Of a DNA stretch of 64,000 nucleotides, positions 11,000 through 19,769 are shown one piece after another (position 1 is the stretch's first letter; the number at the start of each line of letters is the position of its first letter). The DNA is from Mycolicibacterium rufum (lineage in GTDB: Bacteria > Actinomycetota > Actinomycetes > Mycobacteriales > Mycobacteriaceae). The stretch covers positions 1,860,001 through 1,924,000 of the forward strand of contig NZ_CP092427.2 of NCBI RefSeq assembly GCF_022374875.2, read 5' to 3'. The notes beneath the pieces are model-generated. The model did no database searches and was not told the DNA's origin. It worked only from the letters and a program-made list of their open reading frames with translations. The translations under genes were made by a program, and so were the position numbers.

Positions 11000-11302
11000 C
11001 TAGGCCGGCGCTCCGAACAGGTCGATGGGCTTGCTGCCCGCGGCGAGCGTCACGATCGCGCGCTTGGTGTCCTTGCGCTTGCCGAAACCGGTGCGGGTGC
11101 GCTTGCGCTTGCCCTGCCGGTTGGCCGTGTTCACCGACGCGACCTTGACCTTGAAGATCTTCTCGACGGCGATCTTGATCTGCGTCTTGTTCGAGTCCGG
11201 GTGCACGACGAACGTGTACACGTTGTCCTCGATGAGTCCGTAGGACTTCTCCGAGATCACCGGGGACAGGATGATGTCGCGGGGATCGGTCACGGTAGCC
11301 AT
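11000..11302 (-). CDS. rplW: 50S ribosomal protein L23
   Basis: L23 (100 residues) is identified by [20 protein letters not shown] and [20 protein letters not shown]. It surrounds the exit tunnel and is a docking site for SRP and trigger factor. Its start overlaps the rplD stop by one base (TGATG). Confidence 0.98.
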   Translation of the reverse strand: MATVTDPRDIILSPVISEKSYGLIEDNVYTFVVHPDSNKTQIKIAVEKIFKVKVASVNTANRQGKRKRTRTGFGKRKDTKRAIVTLAAGSKPIDLFGAPA

Positions 11303-11952
11303 CAGGCCGACACCTCATCTTTCTTCTGCGCGCCCGAGATGTACGCGTTGAGCGCCTCGACGCTGAAGACCACGTCGTCGGCCTTGAGCACGTCGTAGGT
11401 GTTCAACTGGTCCGGCGAGATCACGTGCACGCCAGGCAGATTGCGCACGCTGAGCGCGCTGGTCTCGTCGGCGCGGCCGATGACCACCAGCACCTGCTTG
11501 CGATCGGTGAGAGTGGCCAGGAACGCCTTGGCGCTCTTGGTCGACGGGGCCTGGCCCTCGACGAGCTCGGTGACCGCGTGGATCCGGTCGTTGCGCGCCC
11601 GGTCCGACAGCGCGCTGCGCAGGGCGGCGGCGATCATCTTCTTGGGGGTGCGCTGGCTGTAGTCGCGCGGCTGCGGGCCGTGGACGGTGCCGCCACCGGT
11701 GAACTGCGGGGCGCGGGTCGAACCCTGGCGGGCGCGGCCGGTGCCCTTCTGGCGGTAGGGCTTCTTGCCGCCACCGGAGACCTGGCCACGCGTCTTGGTC
11801 GCGTGCGTGCCCTGGCGCTTGGCGGCGAGCTGAGCCGTCACCACCTGGTGCATCAGCGCGATGTTGGGCTCGACGTCGAACAGCTCGGCGGGCAGCTCGA
11901 TCGAGCCGTCCTTCTTGCCGGCCGGGGTCTGAACATCAATGTTGAGTGTCAT
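11302..11952 (-). CDS. rplD: 50S ribosomal protein L4
   Basis: L4 (216 residues) contains the conserved loop region [20 protein letters not shown] and [20 protein letters not shown], then the Rossmann-like globular part. It lines the exit tunnel with L22 and in E. coli controls the S10 operon by feedback. The ATG overlaps the rplC stop by 4 bases, so it is probably translationally coupled. Confidence 0.98.
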   Translation of the reverse strand: MTLNIDVQTPAGKKDGSIELPAELFDVEPNIALMHQVVTAQLAAKRQGTHATKTRGQVSGGGKKPYRQKGTGRARQGSTRAPQFTGGGTVHGPQPRDYSQRTPKKMIAAALRSALSDRARNDRIHAVTELVEGQAPSTKSAKAFLATLTDRKQVLVVIGRADETSALSVRNLPGVHVISPDQLNTYDVLKADDVVFSVEALNAYISGAQKKDEVSA

Positions 11953-12605
11953 GCCTTCTCGCCTCGCTTGATTGCGCTGCGGACAACGACCAGTCCACCG
12001 TTACGACCGGGGACGGCGCCTTTGATCAGCAGCACGCCGTTCTCGGCGTCCACCTTGTGCACCTTCAGGTTCTGCGTGGTCACACGGTCACTACCCATGC
12101 GGCCCGACATGCGCGTGCCCTTGAACACGCGGCCCGGGGTGGCGCAGCCACCGATCGAGCCCGGCCGACGGTGCACGGCCTGCGCACCGTGGCTCGCGCC
12201 CTGACCCTTGAAGCCGTGGCGCTTCATGGTGCCCGCGAAGCCCTTGCCCTTGCTGGTGCCGGTCACGTCGACGTACGCGCCGTCGGCGAAGATCTCGGCG
12301 GTCAGCTCCTGGCCGACCTCGTACTCGGCGGCGGCGGCCTCGTTCTCCAGGCGCAGCTCGGCGAGATGCCGGCGCGGGTTGATCCCGGCGGCGGCGAACT
12401 GACCGGTCACCGGCTTGGTGACCTTGCGGGGGCTGATCTCGCCGTAGGCGAGCTGCACTGCGCTGTAGCCGTCGCGCTCCGGGGTGCGGATGCGCGTCAC
12501 GACGTTGGGCCCGGCCTTGACGACCGTCACCGGCACGACCTTGTTGTTCTCGTCGAACACCTGCGTCATGCCCAGCTTGGTGCCCAAAATGCCTTGTCTA
12601 GCCAT
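11949..12605 (-). CDS. rplC: 50S ribosomal protein L3
   Basis: L3 (218 residues) starts [20 protein letters not shown] and contains the family signature [20 protein letters not shown] and the block [21 protein letters not shown] central loop reaches the peptidyl-transferase centre and is a site of linezolid-resistance changes (Cys in the GCATPG area is wild type in mycobacteria). The start was set at ATG 12603-12605; the longer frame upstream overlaps rpsJ and is not L3-like. Confidence 0.98.
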   Translation of the reverse strand: MARQGILGTKLGMTQVFDENNKVVPVTVVKAGPNVVTRIRTPERDGYSAVQLAYGEISPRKVTKPVTGQFAAAGINPRRHLAELRLENEAAAAEYEVGQELTAEIFADGAYVDVTGTSKGKGFAGTMKRHGFKGQGASHGAQAVHRRPGSIGGCATPGRVFKGTRMSGRMGSDRVTTQNLKVHKVDAENGVLLIKGAVPGRNGGLVVVRSAIKRGEKA

Positions 12606-12619
12606 TTTTCTGGGTTCTC

Positions 12620-12925
12620 CTACTGGATGTTGACGTCGACGCTGGCCGGCAGGTCGATGCGCATCAGCGCGTCCACCGTCTTCGGCGTGGGGTCGAGGAT
12701 GTCGATCAACCGCTTGTGGGTGCGCATCTCGAAGTGCTCCCGCGAGTCCTTGTACTTGTGCGGGGAGCGGATGACGCAATACACGTTCTTCTCGGTCGGC
12801 AGCGGCACCGGGCCGACCACACTCGCGCCCGTCCGGGTGACCGTCTCGACGATCTTGCGCGCAGAGGCGTCGATCGCCTCATGGTCGTAGGCCTTGAGCC
12901 TGATGCGGATCTTTTGTCCCGCCAC
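12620..12925 (-). CDS. rpsJ: 30S ribosomal protein S10 (NusE)
   Basis: S10 (101 residues) begins with [23 protein letters not shown]. It then has [20 protein letters not shown] and [20 protein letters not shown]. It is the first gene of the S10 operon and also acts as NusE in antitermination with NusB. A Shine-Dalgarno GGAGA lies just upstream of the GTG (12923-12925). It is preceded by a leader of about 185 nt and a good promoter match. Confidence 0.98.
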
Positions 12926-13115
12926 GCTTCTCCTACCTCACTACTAACGGACCCTCGAAAGGGCCTGGCTGTGCCGCCGCTGTTTACCTGTCTGTGGTTC
13001 ACCGGCCCCCGCGGTCGGGTGTGTCGCCCGAAATCGAGGTGGGGACCGGATGCACCCCGCGAGGGATGCTGGTCGCATGCCCGGCCAGGCGAACCCGGCT
13101 CAAGGCAACCCGAAC

Positions 13116-13144
13116 AGTATGCCTCAGATCCCCGCGTGCTCCAA
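13116..13144 (-). promoter_or_regulatory. Predicted sigma-A promoter of the S10 operon
   Basis: On the minus strand, TTGGAG (13139-13144) and CATACT (13116-13121) are spaced by exactly 17 bases and point to rpsJ. Transcription would start near 13108, leaving a leader of about 185 nt before the GTG of rpsJ. The layout matches the rplN promoter (TTGGCG, 17 bases, TAGTAT). The leader could hold a control element, but I see no convincing hairpin in it. Confidence 0.6.
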
Positions 13145-13167
13145 ATCCCTGGTCGGAGGCTCCCCGG

Positions 13168-14754
13168 CTACCTCAGCCCGGCCCAGAACGGGCACTGATG
13201 CTCCTCGGAGAAGGAGTCGGTCATCCGGCTGCCGTCGGGCTGCAGGGACATCACCCGGTTGCCGTCGCCGAACGCGTCCCACTGCGGCCGGCCGTCGGTG
13301 TTCGGCGAAGACGATGTCACGAACGACGACCAGTAGTCGATCATCTCGTCGGAGAGCTTCTGCTGCTCCGGGTCCAGGGGCGGCGCTCCCCCAACGTCGA
13401 ACAGGTACCGCAGCTCCAGGGAGTGGCTCGCGCCCACCGGGAACGGCAGCGTGCGCAGGGGCTCGGGCGCGGGGGCGGCGCGGTCGTTGAACTCGTAGAA
13501 GTAGACGGGGCTGCCGGTGATCGCCCGCGCCAGCCGGTCACCGATGCAGGAGAACACCCCGTCGGTGACGGCCGCGGAGTAGGCCAGCGGGACGCTCGGG
13601 TACCGGTCCAGCGGATACCGCTCGGCCACGGCCGGCGCGTTGCGGCCGAAGGCGTCGGCGAGCAGACGCGGATAGTCCTGCGGGGTGTAGCGGACGCCCT
13701 CGCGCACGTACTGCATGCCGACGAACAGCGTGAACTCGTCGCGGGTGGTGCCCATCAGCACGGGCACCCGCTGCGCGTCGGCGCCGCCGATGACGCCCAT
13801 CGGGTCGCGCGGCAGCGCTGCGGTGCCGGTCACCGGCCCGGTGAGCTCGTCGTCGCCGATGTTGTAGAACCAGGCCGGCTCGCGCAGCCTGTCGGCGGGC
13901 AGCGCGCGCAGGCAGCGGGCGGCCTGCGCCGGGTCGGCGCACCCGCGGTCGGCGGCATAAGCCAGCGAGCGGTCCTGCGCGACCGGCAGCGCGGCCTGGG
14001 CCTGGCACGGGCCGCTCTGGATGATCGCGGCGGAGAACAGCCCGCGGGATCCGGGCGCGACGAGGTGGTCGCAGACCGACATGCCGCCCGCCGACTCCCC
14101 GGCGACGGTCACGCGGTCGGGGTCGCCGCCGAACGCGGCGATGTTGTCGCGCACCCAGCGCAGCGCCGCCTGCTGATCGGCCAGGCCGTAGTTGCCCACC
14201 TGTCCGGGCGCCCCCAGGCCCGGGTGGGCGAGGAAGCCCAGCGCGCCGAGCCGATAGTTGATGGTGACGACGACGATGTCCCCACGCGCGGCCAGTCGGC
14301 GCGCGTCGTAGATCCGGCCGCTGCCGTTGACGAACGCTCCGCCGTGGATCCACACCATCACCGGGCGCGGCGGCGCCGAGGCGCCTCCCGGCGTCCACAC
14401 GTTGAGGCTCAGGCAGTCCTCGTCGGTCTGGCGGCCCAGTTCGAGGTCACCGCCGAGGCTCTGCATGCACCGCGGCCCGAACGCGGTGGCCGGACGCACG
14501 CCCTGCCACGGTGCGGGCGGCTGCGGATCAGCGAACCGGAGCGGTCCGATCGGCGGTGCGGCATAGGGGATTCCGGCGAACAGCCGATGGTCAGGAGCGA
14601 CCTCACCGCGCAGGGTTCCCGCGGCGATCTGCACCAGCGCCGGGTCGGCCGGTGGCGGCGGGGGCGTCTCGCCGCGGCCGCCGGCGCATCCGGCGACCAG
14701 CGCGACGGCGAGGAGAACGGACAGCACCCGGCGGAGAACCGTTGCGGGCGTCAC
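13168..14754 (-). CDS. Type-B carboxylesterase, lipoprotein form
   Basis: This 528-residue protein hydrolyses carboxylic esters. It starts MTPATVLRRVLSVLLAVALV followed by a lipobox ending in Cys23, so it is likely anchored outside the membrane. Family blocks are the oxyanion loop MVWIHGGAFVNGSG, the region EDCLSLNVWTPGG, and the nucleophile elbow VTVAGESAGGMSV (Ser221). The histidine of the triad is probably in VGASHSLELRYLF. The GTG start at 14752-14754 gives the signal peptide directly. It lies about 240 bases before rpsJ on the same strand, but the S10 promoter separates them. It is divergent from the P450 gene. Confidence 0.93.
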   Translation of the reverse strand: MTPATVLRRVLSVLLAVALVAGCAGGRGETPPPPPADPALVQIAAGTLRGEVAPDHRLFAGIPYAAPPIGPLRFADPQPPAPWQGVRPATAFGPRCMQSLGGDLELGRQTDEDCLSLNVWTPGGASAPPRPVMVWIHGGAFVNGSGRIYDARRLAARGDIVVVTINYRLGALGFLAHPGLGAPGQVGNYGLADQQAALRWVRDNIAAFGGDPDRVTVAGESAGGMSVCDHLVAPGSRGLFSAAIIQSGPCQAQAALPVAQDRSLAYAADRGCADPAQAARCLRALPADRLREPAWFYNIGDDELTGPVTGTAALPRDPMGVIGGADAQRVPVLMGTTRDEFTLFVGMQYVREGVRYTPQDYPRLLADAFGRNAPAVAERYPLDRYPSVPLAYSAAVTDGVFSCIGDRLARAITGSPVYFYEFNDRAAPAPEPLRTLPFPVGASHSLELRYLFDVGGAPPLDPEQQKLSDEMIDYWSSFVTSSSPNTDGRPQWDAFGDGNRVMSLQPDGSRMTDSFSEEHQCPFWAGLR

Positions 14755-14787
14755 GGCATCCGAGCTTAGCCGCGCCCGCGAGGTGCT

Positions 14788-14838
14788 TCCGTCACGTGGC
14801 GTCCGTCACATATGATGCGTGCAATTGACACGCGTCAA
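14788..14838 (+). promoter_or_regulatory. P450 control region: -10, palindrome and direct repeat
   Basis: Between the esterase and P450 genes there is a good -10 hexamer TATGAT (14811-14816). The 8-base direct repeat TCCGTCAC (14788-14795 and 14802-14809) lies just upstream. A near-perfect inverted repeat TTGACACGCGTCAA (14825-14838) lies just downstream, over the expected transcription start. No good -35 is present, which fits an activated or regulated promoter. The assignment is by pattern only. Confidence 0.45.
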
Positions 14839-14859
14839 GTGACCCGGAGGAGAGCACCG

Positions 14860-16110
14860 ATGACCCCACGCACGATGGACGACGCCGCCAAGGTCCTGGC
14901 CGACCCCACGGCGTATGCCGACGAGGCCCGACTGCACGCCGCGCTCACCCATCTGCGGGCCAACGAACCCGTCGCGTGGGTGGACAACCCGCCCTACCGT
15001 CCGTTCTGGGCCATCACCAAGCACGCCGACATCATGGCCATCGAGCGGGCCAACGACCTGTTCCTGTCCGAGCCGCGCCCGCTGCTGTCGACCGCGGCCG
15101 CCGACGACTACATGGCCGAGCAGATGGAAGCCGGCATGGGCATCCGCACGCTGATCCACATGGACGATCCGCACCACCGCAAGGTGCGTGCGATCGGCGC
15201 GGACTGGTTCCGGCCCAAGGCGATGCGTGACCTCAAGGTGCGCGTCGACGAACTGGCCAAGCGGTACGTGGACCGGATGCGCGACATCGGCCCCGAATGC
15301 GACTTCGTCACCGACATCGCGGTGAATTTCCCGCTGTACGTGATCCTTTCGCTACTCGGCCTGCCGGAGGAGGACTTCGGCCGGATGCACTCGCTGACCC
15401 AGGAGATGTTCGGCGGCGACGACGACGAGTACAAGCGCGGCGCCAGCCCCGAGGAACAGATGGCGGTGCTGCTGGACTTCTTCGCCTACTTCTCGAAGCT
15501 GACCGCGTCACGTCGGGAGACCCCGACCGACGACCTGGCCTCGGCGATCGCCAACGGCAAGATCGACGGCGAGCCGATGTCAGACATCGACACCGCCTCC
15601 TATTACGTGATCGTCGCCAGCGCCGGCCACGACACCACCAAGGACGCGATCTCCGGTGGCCTGCTCGCCCTGATCGAGAACCAGGATCAGCTGACCCGAC
15701 TGCGCGACAACATGCACCTGATGCCGACCGCGGTCGAGGAGATGATCCGCTGGACCACCCCGGTCAAGGAGTTCATGCGGACCGCGGCCGAGGACACCAC
15801 GGTGCGCGGGGTGCCGATCGCCAAGGGCGAGTCGGTGTACCTGGCGTATGTGTCGGGCAACCGGGACGAGGAGATCTTCGACGAACCGTTCCGCTTCGAC
15901 ATCGCCCGGGACCCCAACCGGCACGTGTCGTTCGGCTACGGCGTGCACTTCTGCCTGGGCGCCGCACTGGCCCGGATGGAGATGAACAGCATCTTCACCG
16001 AGCTGGTGCCCCGGCTCGAGTCGATCGAGCTGGCGGGCGAACCCGAACTCGCCGCCACCACGTTCGTCGGCGGGCTCAAGCACCTGCCGATCCGCTACTC
16101 GCTGCGCTGA
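14860..16110 (+). CDS. Cytochrome P450
   Basis: This is a soluble bacterial P450 of 416 residues. The heme-thiolate loop is FGYGVHFCLGAALARMEM (Cys365). The I-helix oxygen-activation motif is seen as VIVASAGHDTTKDAISGG. An ExxR is not spelled out here, but the region before PVKEFMRTAAEDTTVRGVPI is normal. The start was set at ATG 14860 because GGAGGAG lies 7 bases upstream; a frame-open ATG further up has no such site. The C-terminal region overlaps the convergent TetR gene by 35 bases. The substrate is unknown. Mycobacterial relatives oxidise sterols, fatty acids or xenobiotics, and I cannot assign a CYP family. Confidence 0.95.
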   Translation: MTPRTMDDAAKVLADPTAYADEARLHAALTHLRANEPVAWVDNPPYRPFWAITKHADIMAIERANDLFLSEPRPLLSTAAADDYMAEQMEAGMGIRTLIHMDDPHHRKVRAIGADWFRPKAMRDLKVRVDELAKRYVDRMRDIGPECDFVTDIAVNFPLYVILSLLGLPEEDFGRMHSLTQEMFGGDDDEYKRGASPEEQMAVLLDFFAYFSKLTASRRETPTDDLASAIANGKIDGEPMSDIDTASYYVIVASAGHDTTKDAISGGLLALIENQDQLTRLRDNMHLMPTAVEEMIRWTTPVKEFMRTAAEDTTVRGVPIAKGESVYLAYVSGNRDEEIFDEPFRFDIARDPNRHVSFGYGVHFCLGAALARMEMNSIFTELVPRLESIELAGEPELAATTFVGGLKHLPIRYSLR

Positions 16111-16702
16111 CCGCCAGGAAGCCGTCGACCGCGGCGGCGGCCACGGCGCGGTAGTCGAAGTCGGTCAGCGTGCTGATCCGGCCGAAGGCCAGCGGACCGA
16201 TCAGCAGCGCCAGGGCGGTGGCCCTGTCCACGGGGCCGAGTTGTTCGACGGCGTCCGGGCTGTCGAAGACCACGTCGAACGGTGCCGAGTACTGCTCGGC
16301 GATCCGTTCCCGCAGCGACCGGATCTGTGCGCCGCCCTGGGTCGCGCTGGGCACCGCGGCGATGTCCGGCCCGAGGGACAGCCACGCCATCGCGGTCAGC
16401 GTGGTCGGCGCCTCGGCGATCGACTCCGCCCACTCGCCGACGACCGCGATGAGCCGCTCGCGCAGGGTGCCGGACTCGGGCGGCATCGGTGGTGGCGGGA
16501 TCAGGCTCATGAACGCCGCCGCCACAAGATCATTCGCGCTCGGGAAGTGCCGGTAGAGGGTGGCGCGCGCGACGTTGGCCTGCCGGGTGACCGCGTCGAT
16601 GGTCACCGCCGCCGGACCGCCGGCGCGCAGCAGCGCCGTCGCCGCGTCGAGCAGGCGGGCGCGCGACCGGGCCGGCCTCGGGTCGCCACTGGCGGCCGTC
16701 AT
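16076..16702 (-). CDS. TetR-family transcriptional repressor
   Basis: This 208-residue protein has an N-terminal TetR helix-turn-helix (LLDAATALLRAGGPAAVTID, then RQANVARATLYRHFPSANDL) and a variable ligand domain. The start is set at ATG 16700-16702 because GGAGGTGG sits about 10 bases upstream; a GTG six codons earlier would contain that Shine-Dalgarno inside the gene. It is divergent from an MFS exporter with a palindromic operator between them, so it very likely represses itself and the exporter. The 3' end runs 35 bases into the convergent P450 gene. Confidence 0.9.
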   Translation of the reverse strand: MTAASGDPRPARSRARLLDAATALLRAGGPAAVTIDAVTRQANVARATLYRHFPSANDLVAAAFMSLIPPPPMPPESGTLRERLIAVVGEWAESIAEAPTTLTAMAWLSLGPDIAAVPSATQGGAQIRSLRERIAEQYSAPFDVVFDSPDAVEQLGPVDRATALALLIGPLAFGRISTLTDFDYRAVAAAAVDGFLAVSAASSGSAGA

Positions 16703-16733
16703 GGTTTCCACCACCTCCACAGCGGGAAGAACA

Positions 16734-16768
16734 AGACTATCGGTCTCCCAACGAGACTGTTAGTCTCG
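16734..16768. promoter_or_regulatory. Predicted operator of the TetR/MFS pair
   Basis: A perfect inverted repeat CGAGACT-GTT-AGTCTCG spans 16752-16768. A related half-site pair, AGAC-5 nt-GTCT (16734-16746), lies just before it. The repeats share the AGAC/GTCT core. Both lie in the 90-base gap between the divergent TetR and MFS genes, the usual place for TetR operators. Confidence 0.65.
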
Positions 16769-16792
16769 AAATTCTCCGGCGAGAGAGAGCCC

Positions 16793-18349
16793 ATGGCCGA
16801 CACCCTCACGCAGTCAGATCAGGATATCGACGCCGAGATCGCCCGCCTGTCACCCCGCGCCCGGCGCTGGCTGCTGGCGGTGGCGAGCGTGGACGTGCTG
16901 ATGGTCATCTCGTCGATGGTCGCGCTCAACGCCGCCCTGCCCGACATCGCGGTCCAGACCTCGGCGACCCAGGGCCAGCTCACCTGGATCGTGGACGGCT
17001 ATACCCTCGCGCTGGCCTGCCTGCTGCTGCCCGCCGGCGCACTCGGCGACCGCTACGGCCGGCGCGGGGCCCTGCTCGTGGGGCTCGCGATCTTCGCGCT
17101 GGCCTCGGCGGCTCCGGTCCTGTTCGACAGTCCGGTGCAACTGATCGCGGCCCGCGCGGTGGCCGGCGCCGGCGCGGCGTTCATCATGCCGGCGACGCTG
17201 TCGTTGCTCACGGCCGCGTTCGGCAAGGCCGAGCGCAACAAGGCCGTCGGCATCTGGGCCGGCGTGGCCGGATCGGGTGCGATCTTCGGCTTCCTGGGCA
17301 CCGGCGTTCTGCTGCAACACTTTCCGTGGCAGTCCATCTTCGTCGCGTTCGCCGCCGCGGCGCTGGTGATGTTCGCGCTCACCTGCACCATCGGCAGCTC
17401 GCGCGACCGCACGGCCACCCCGGTCGACTGGCCGGGCGCCGCGCTGATCGGCACCGGAATCGCGGTGTTCGTGCTCGGGGTCGTCGAGGCGCCGGCCCGC
17501 GGCTGGACCGATCCGCTGGTGCTGGGCGCCGTGACAGCCGGCGTCGTGCTGGCCGTGGCGTTCACGGTGGTGCAGTTGCGGCGCCGGCACCCGCTGCTCG
17601 ACGTGCGACTGTTCCGCAGGCCCGACTTCGCCACCGGCGCCGCCGGCATCACGTTCCTGTTCATCGCCAACTTCGGCTTTTTCTACATCGAGATGCAGTT
17701 CATGCAACTCGTGATGGGCTACACCGCGCTGCAGACGGCGTTCGCGCTGTCGCCGCTGGCGGTCCCGGTGCTGGTGCTCGGCGCCACGATGCACCTGTAC
17801 CTGCCGAAGATCGGGTTGCGGCTGTCGGTCACCGTCGGTCTGCTGCTGATGGCGGTCGGGTTGTTCTGCATGCGCTTCCTCGAGGTGGACGCCACGTTCC
17901 TCGATCTGATGTGGCCCATGCTGATCATCGCCGCGGGCATCGGATTGTGCACCGCGCCAACGACATCGGCGATCATGAACGCCGCGCCGGATGAGAAGCA
18001 GGGCGTCGCATCGGCCGTCAACGACGCGACCCGCGAGGTGGGCGCGGCGGTCGGGATCGCCGTGGCGGGATCGATTCTCGCGGCGGCCTACCGCAATGCG
18101 CTGGCACCGCAGCTCACCGGTTTCGGTGAGCAGATCCGTCAGCCCGCCACCGATTCGCTCGCCTCGGCACTGGCGCTGGCCGAGCACCTGGGTCCACAGG
18201 GCGCTCCGCTGGCCGACCTCGCGCGGTCGGCCTTCCTGCACGCCACCGACCAGGCGCTGCTGGTGCTGTCGATCCTGCTGGTCGTCGGCGCCGTGTTCGT
18301 CGCGGTGTGGGCGCCGGGGCGTGACGGCAGGCAACTGTTCAGGCGATGA
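16793..18349 (+). CDS. MFS drug/metabolite exporter, DHA2-like
   Basis: This 518-residue integral membrane protein has about 14 hydrophobic segments, as in the DHA2 (EmrB/QacA) proton antiporters. Motif A is seen in PAGALGDRYGRRGALLVG, and the motif C region as GAGAAFIMPATLSLLTAAFG. Residues 1-30 are cytosolic. The start is ATG 16793, which leaves the divergent TetR operator upstream. The last 11 bases overlap the convergent mftG gene. The substrate is unknown; the neighbouring P450 suggests lipophilic compounds. Confidence 0.93.
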   Translation: MADTLTQSDQDIDAEIARLSPRARRWLLAVASVDVLMVISSMVALNAALPDIAVQTSATQGQLTWIVDGYTLALACLLLPAGALGDRYGRRGALLVGLAIFALASAAPVLFDSPVQLIAARAVAGAGAAFIMPATLSLLTAAFGKAERNKAVGIWAGVAGSGAIFGFLGTGVLLQHFPWQSIFVAFAAAALVMFALTCTIGSSRDRTATPVDWPGAALIGTGIAVFVLGVVEAPARGWTDPLVLGAVTAGVVLAVAFTVVQLRRRHPLLDVRLFRRPDFATGAAGITFLFIANFGFFYIEMQFMQLVMGYTALQTAFALSPLAVPVLVLGATMHLYLPKIGLRLSVTVGLLLMAVGLFCMRFLEVDATFLDLMWPMLIIAAGIGLCTAPTTSAIMNAAPDEKQGVASAVNDATREVGAAVGIAVAGSILAAAYRNALAPQLTGFGEQIRQPATDSLASALALAEHLGPQGAPLADLARSAFLHATDQALLVLSILLVVGAVFVAVWAPGRDGRQLFRR

Positions 18350-19763
18350 ACTCCGCGGCCCGGTGCGCGGCCATCACGATGGTCGCGTGCGGGCCGCGGC
18401 TGGGGATGGCCGGCAGCACCGATCCGTCGACCACCCACAGCCCCTCGACACCCCGCACCCGGCAGCGGGTGTCCACGACGGCGGCCGCGTCGGTGTCCAG
18501 ACCCATTCGCGCCGTCCCGCACAGGTGTTGCGACGTCGCCCAGGACGGCTCGGATTGCACAGTGTCCCCGGCGATCTCGCGGGCGACGGCCGTTCCGTCA
18601 CGCAGCAGCCGGATATCGGCGGGCGCGCTGTCGTACCGGTGCTCGATCACCGGGTCGTGGTCGGGGTCGGCCGACGCGAGCGTGATCCGCCCCCGCGAGG
18701 CGGGCCGCATCAGGGTGACGCCGAGGTGCGGTTGATCGGTCGGGTCGTCGCGACGGCCGGTGGTCATCGCGCCGAACCCAGCCGTGTACGGCCGGATCTC
18801 CACCCCGTCGGCGGTGGTGAGCACCGCCTCCAGCGGAGGGACGCCGTGGGTGGCCGGCCAGCTGACCGGAAGCACCCACTCCGGGTGGTCGACCGTGTCC
18901 ACCCCGACCGGCAGGTCGAGCGCCACCGGTACCCCCGCGGCGCGCAGCACCGGGGCCGGGCCGATGCCCGACAGCATCAGCAGATGCGCCGAGCCGATCG
19001 ACCCGGCGCAGAGCACCACCCGGTCGGCGCGCAGCGTCATGGGTCCGTCCGGGCCGACGACGTCGGTGCCCACGGCGCGGCCGCCGTCGAACCGGATCCG
19101 TCGGACGCGGGTGTCGGTGAGCACTGTGAGGTTGGGGCGGCTCATCGCGGGCTCGAGGAACGCCCCGCCGGGGCCGACCCGGGTGCCGCGGTCGATGTTC
19201 AGGGGCACCGCGCCCACCCCGGGCGGCACGGGTCGCTGCGGCGTCGACCCGTTGAGGTCCTCGACCCAGGCGAACCCGCGCTGCAGGGCGTTGCGCACGA
19301 AGGACGCTGTGCACCCGTCGAATTCGGCGACACGCCGGACCGTGATGGGCCCGGCCGCTCCGTGCGGCTCACCGCCGAAGTCGAGGTCGCGCTCGATGGC
19401 CGTGAAGTGCGGCAGCACGTCGGCCCAGCTCCATCCGGGCAGCCCCCACCCGGCGATGTCCGACGGTAGCGCCCGGCAGAAGTAGCCGCCGTTGATCGCG
19501 CCGGAGCCGCCGACGACTGCGCCGCGCATGATCTGCACCGAGCGCGGCGGATGGTCGGTCAGGGTGGTGGTGTAGCGCCGGGCGACCGCGCTGGCTTCCC
19601 CCAGCGGCAGCCGCAGACCGTCGGTGATCTGATCACCCACCCGGGGGTCGGTGGGCGCGGGGCCCGATTCGACGACGGTGACGCGGCACCGCTCGTCGGC
19701 GGAGAGCCGCTCCGCCAGGACGGATCCGGCGCTACCCGCGCCGAGGATCAGGACGTCGGCCAA
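18339..19763 (-). CDS. mftG: Mycofactocin-associated GMC dehydrogenase MftG
   Basis: This 474-residue flavoprotein belongs to the glucose-methanol-choline family. The FAD-binding motif opens the protein (MADVLILGAGSAGSVLAERL). The GMC signature is seen in QIMRGAVVGGSGAINGGYFC, and the C-terminal catalytic region in SQHLCGTARMGLDTDA and WVVDGSVLPAIPSRGPHATI. In mycobacteria MftG is proposed to reoxidise mycofactocinol and pass electrons to the respiratory chain. It begins at TTG 19761-19763, 6 bases after the mftF stop. It overlaps the MFS gene by 11 bases at its 3' end. Confidence 0.93.
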   Translation of the reverse strand: MADVLILGAGSAGSVLAERLSADERCRVTVVESGPAPTDPRVGDQITDGLRLPLGEASAVARRYTTTLTDHPPRSVQIMRGAVVGGSGAINGGYFCRALPSDIAGWGLPGWSWADVLPHFTAIERDLDFGGEPHGAAGPITVRRVAEFDGCTASFVRNALQRGFAWVEDLNGSTPQRPVPPGVGAVPLNIDRGTRVGPGGAFLEPAMSRPNLTVLTDTRVRRIRFDGGRAVGTDVVGPDGPMTLRADRVVLCAGSIGSAHLLMLSGIGPAPVLRAAGVPVALDLPVGVDTVDHPEWVLPVSWPATHGVPPLEAVLTTADGVEIRPYTAGFGAMTTGRRDDPTDQPHLGVTLMRPASRGRITLASADPDHDPVIEHRYDSAPADIRLLRDGTAVAREIAGDTVQSEPSWATSQHLCGTARMGLDTDAAAVVDTRCRVRGVEGLWVVDGSVLPAIPSRGPHATIVMAAHRAAEFIA

Positions 19764-19769
19764 CGGGCC

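Noticed and set aside
12994..14769. Long plus-strand frame opposite the carboxylesterase
   Set aside because: The minus-strand protein has a signal peptide and GESAGG motif; the plus-strand frame has no recognisable domain.
18339..18349. Frameshift or misassembly where MFS and mftG overlap
   Set aside because: The overlap is 11 bases of convergent ends with two intact stop codons. It is compact gene packing and not an error.
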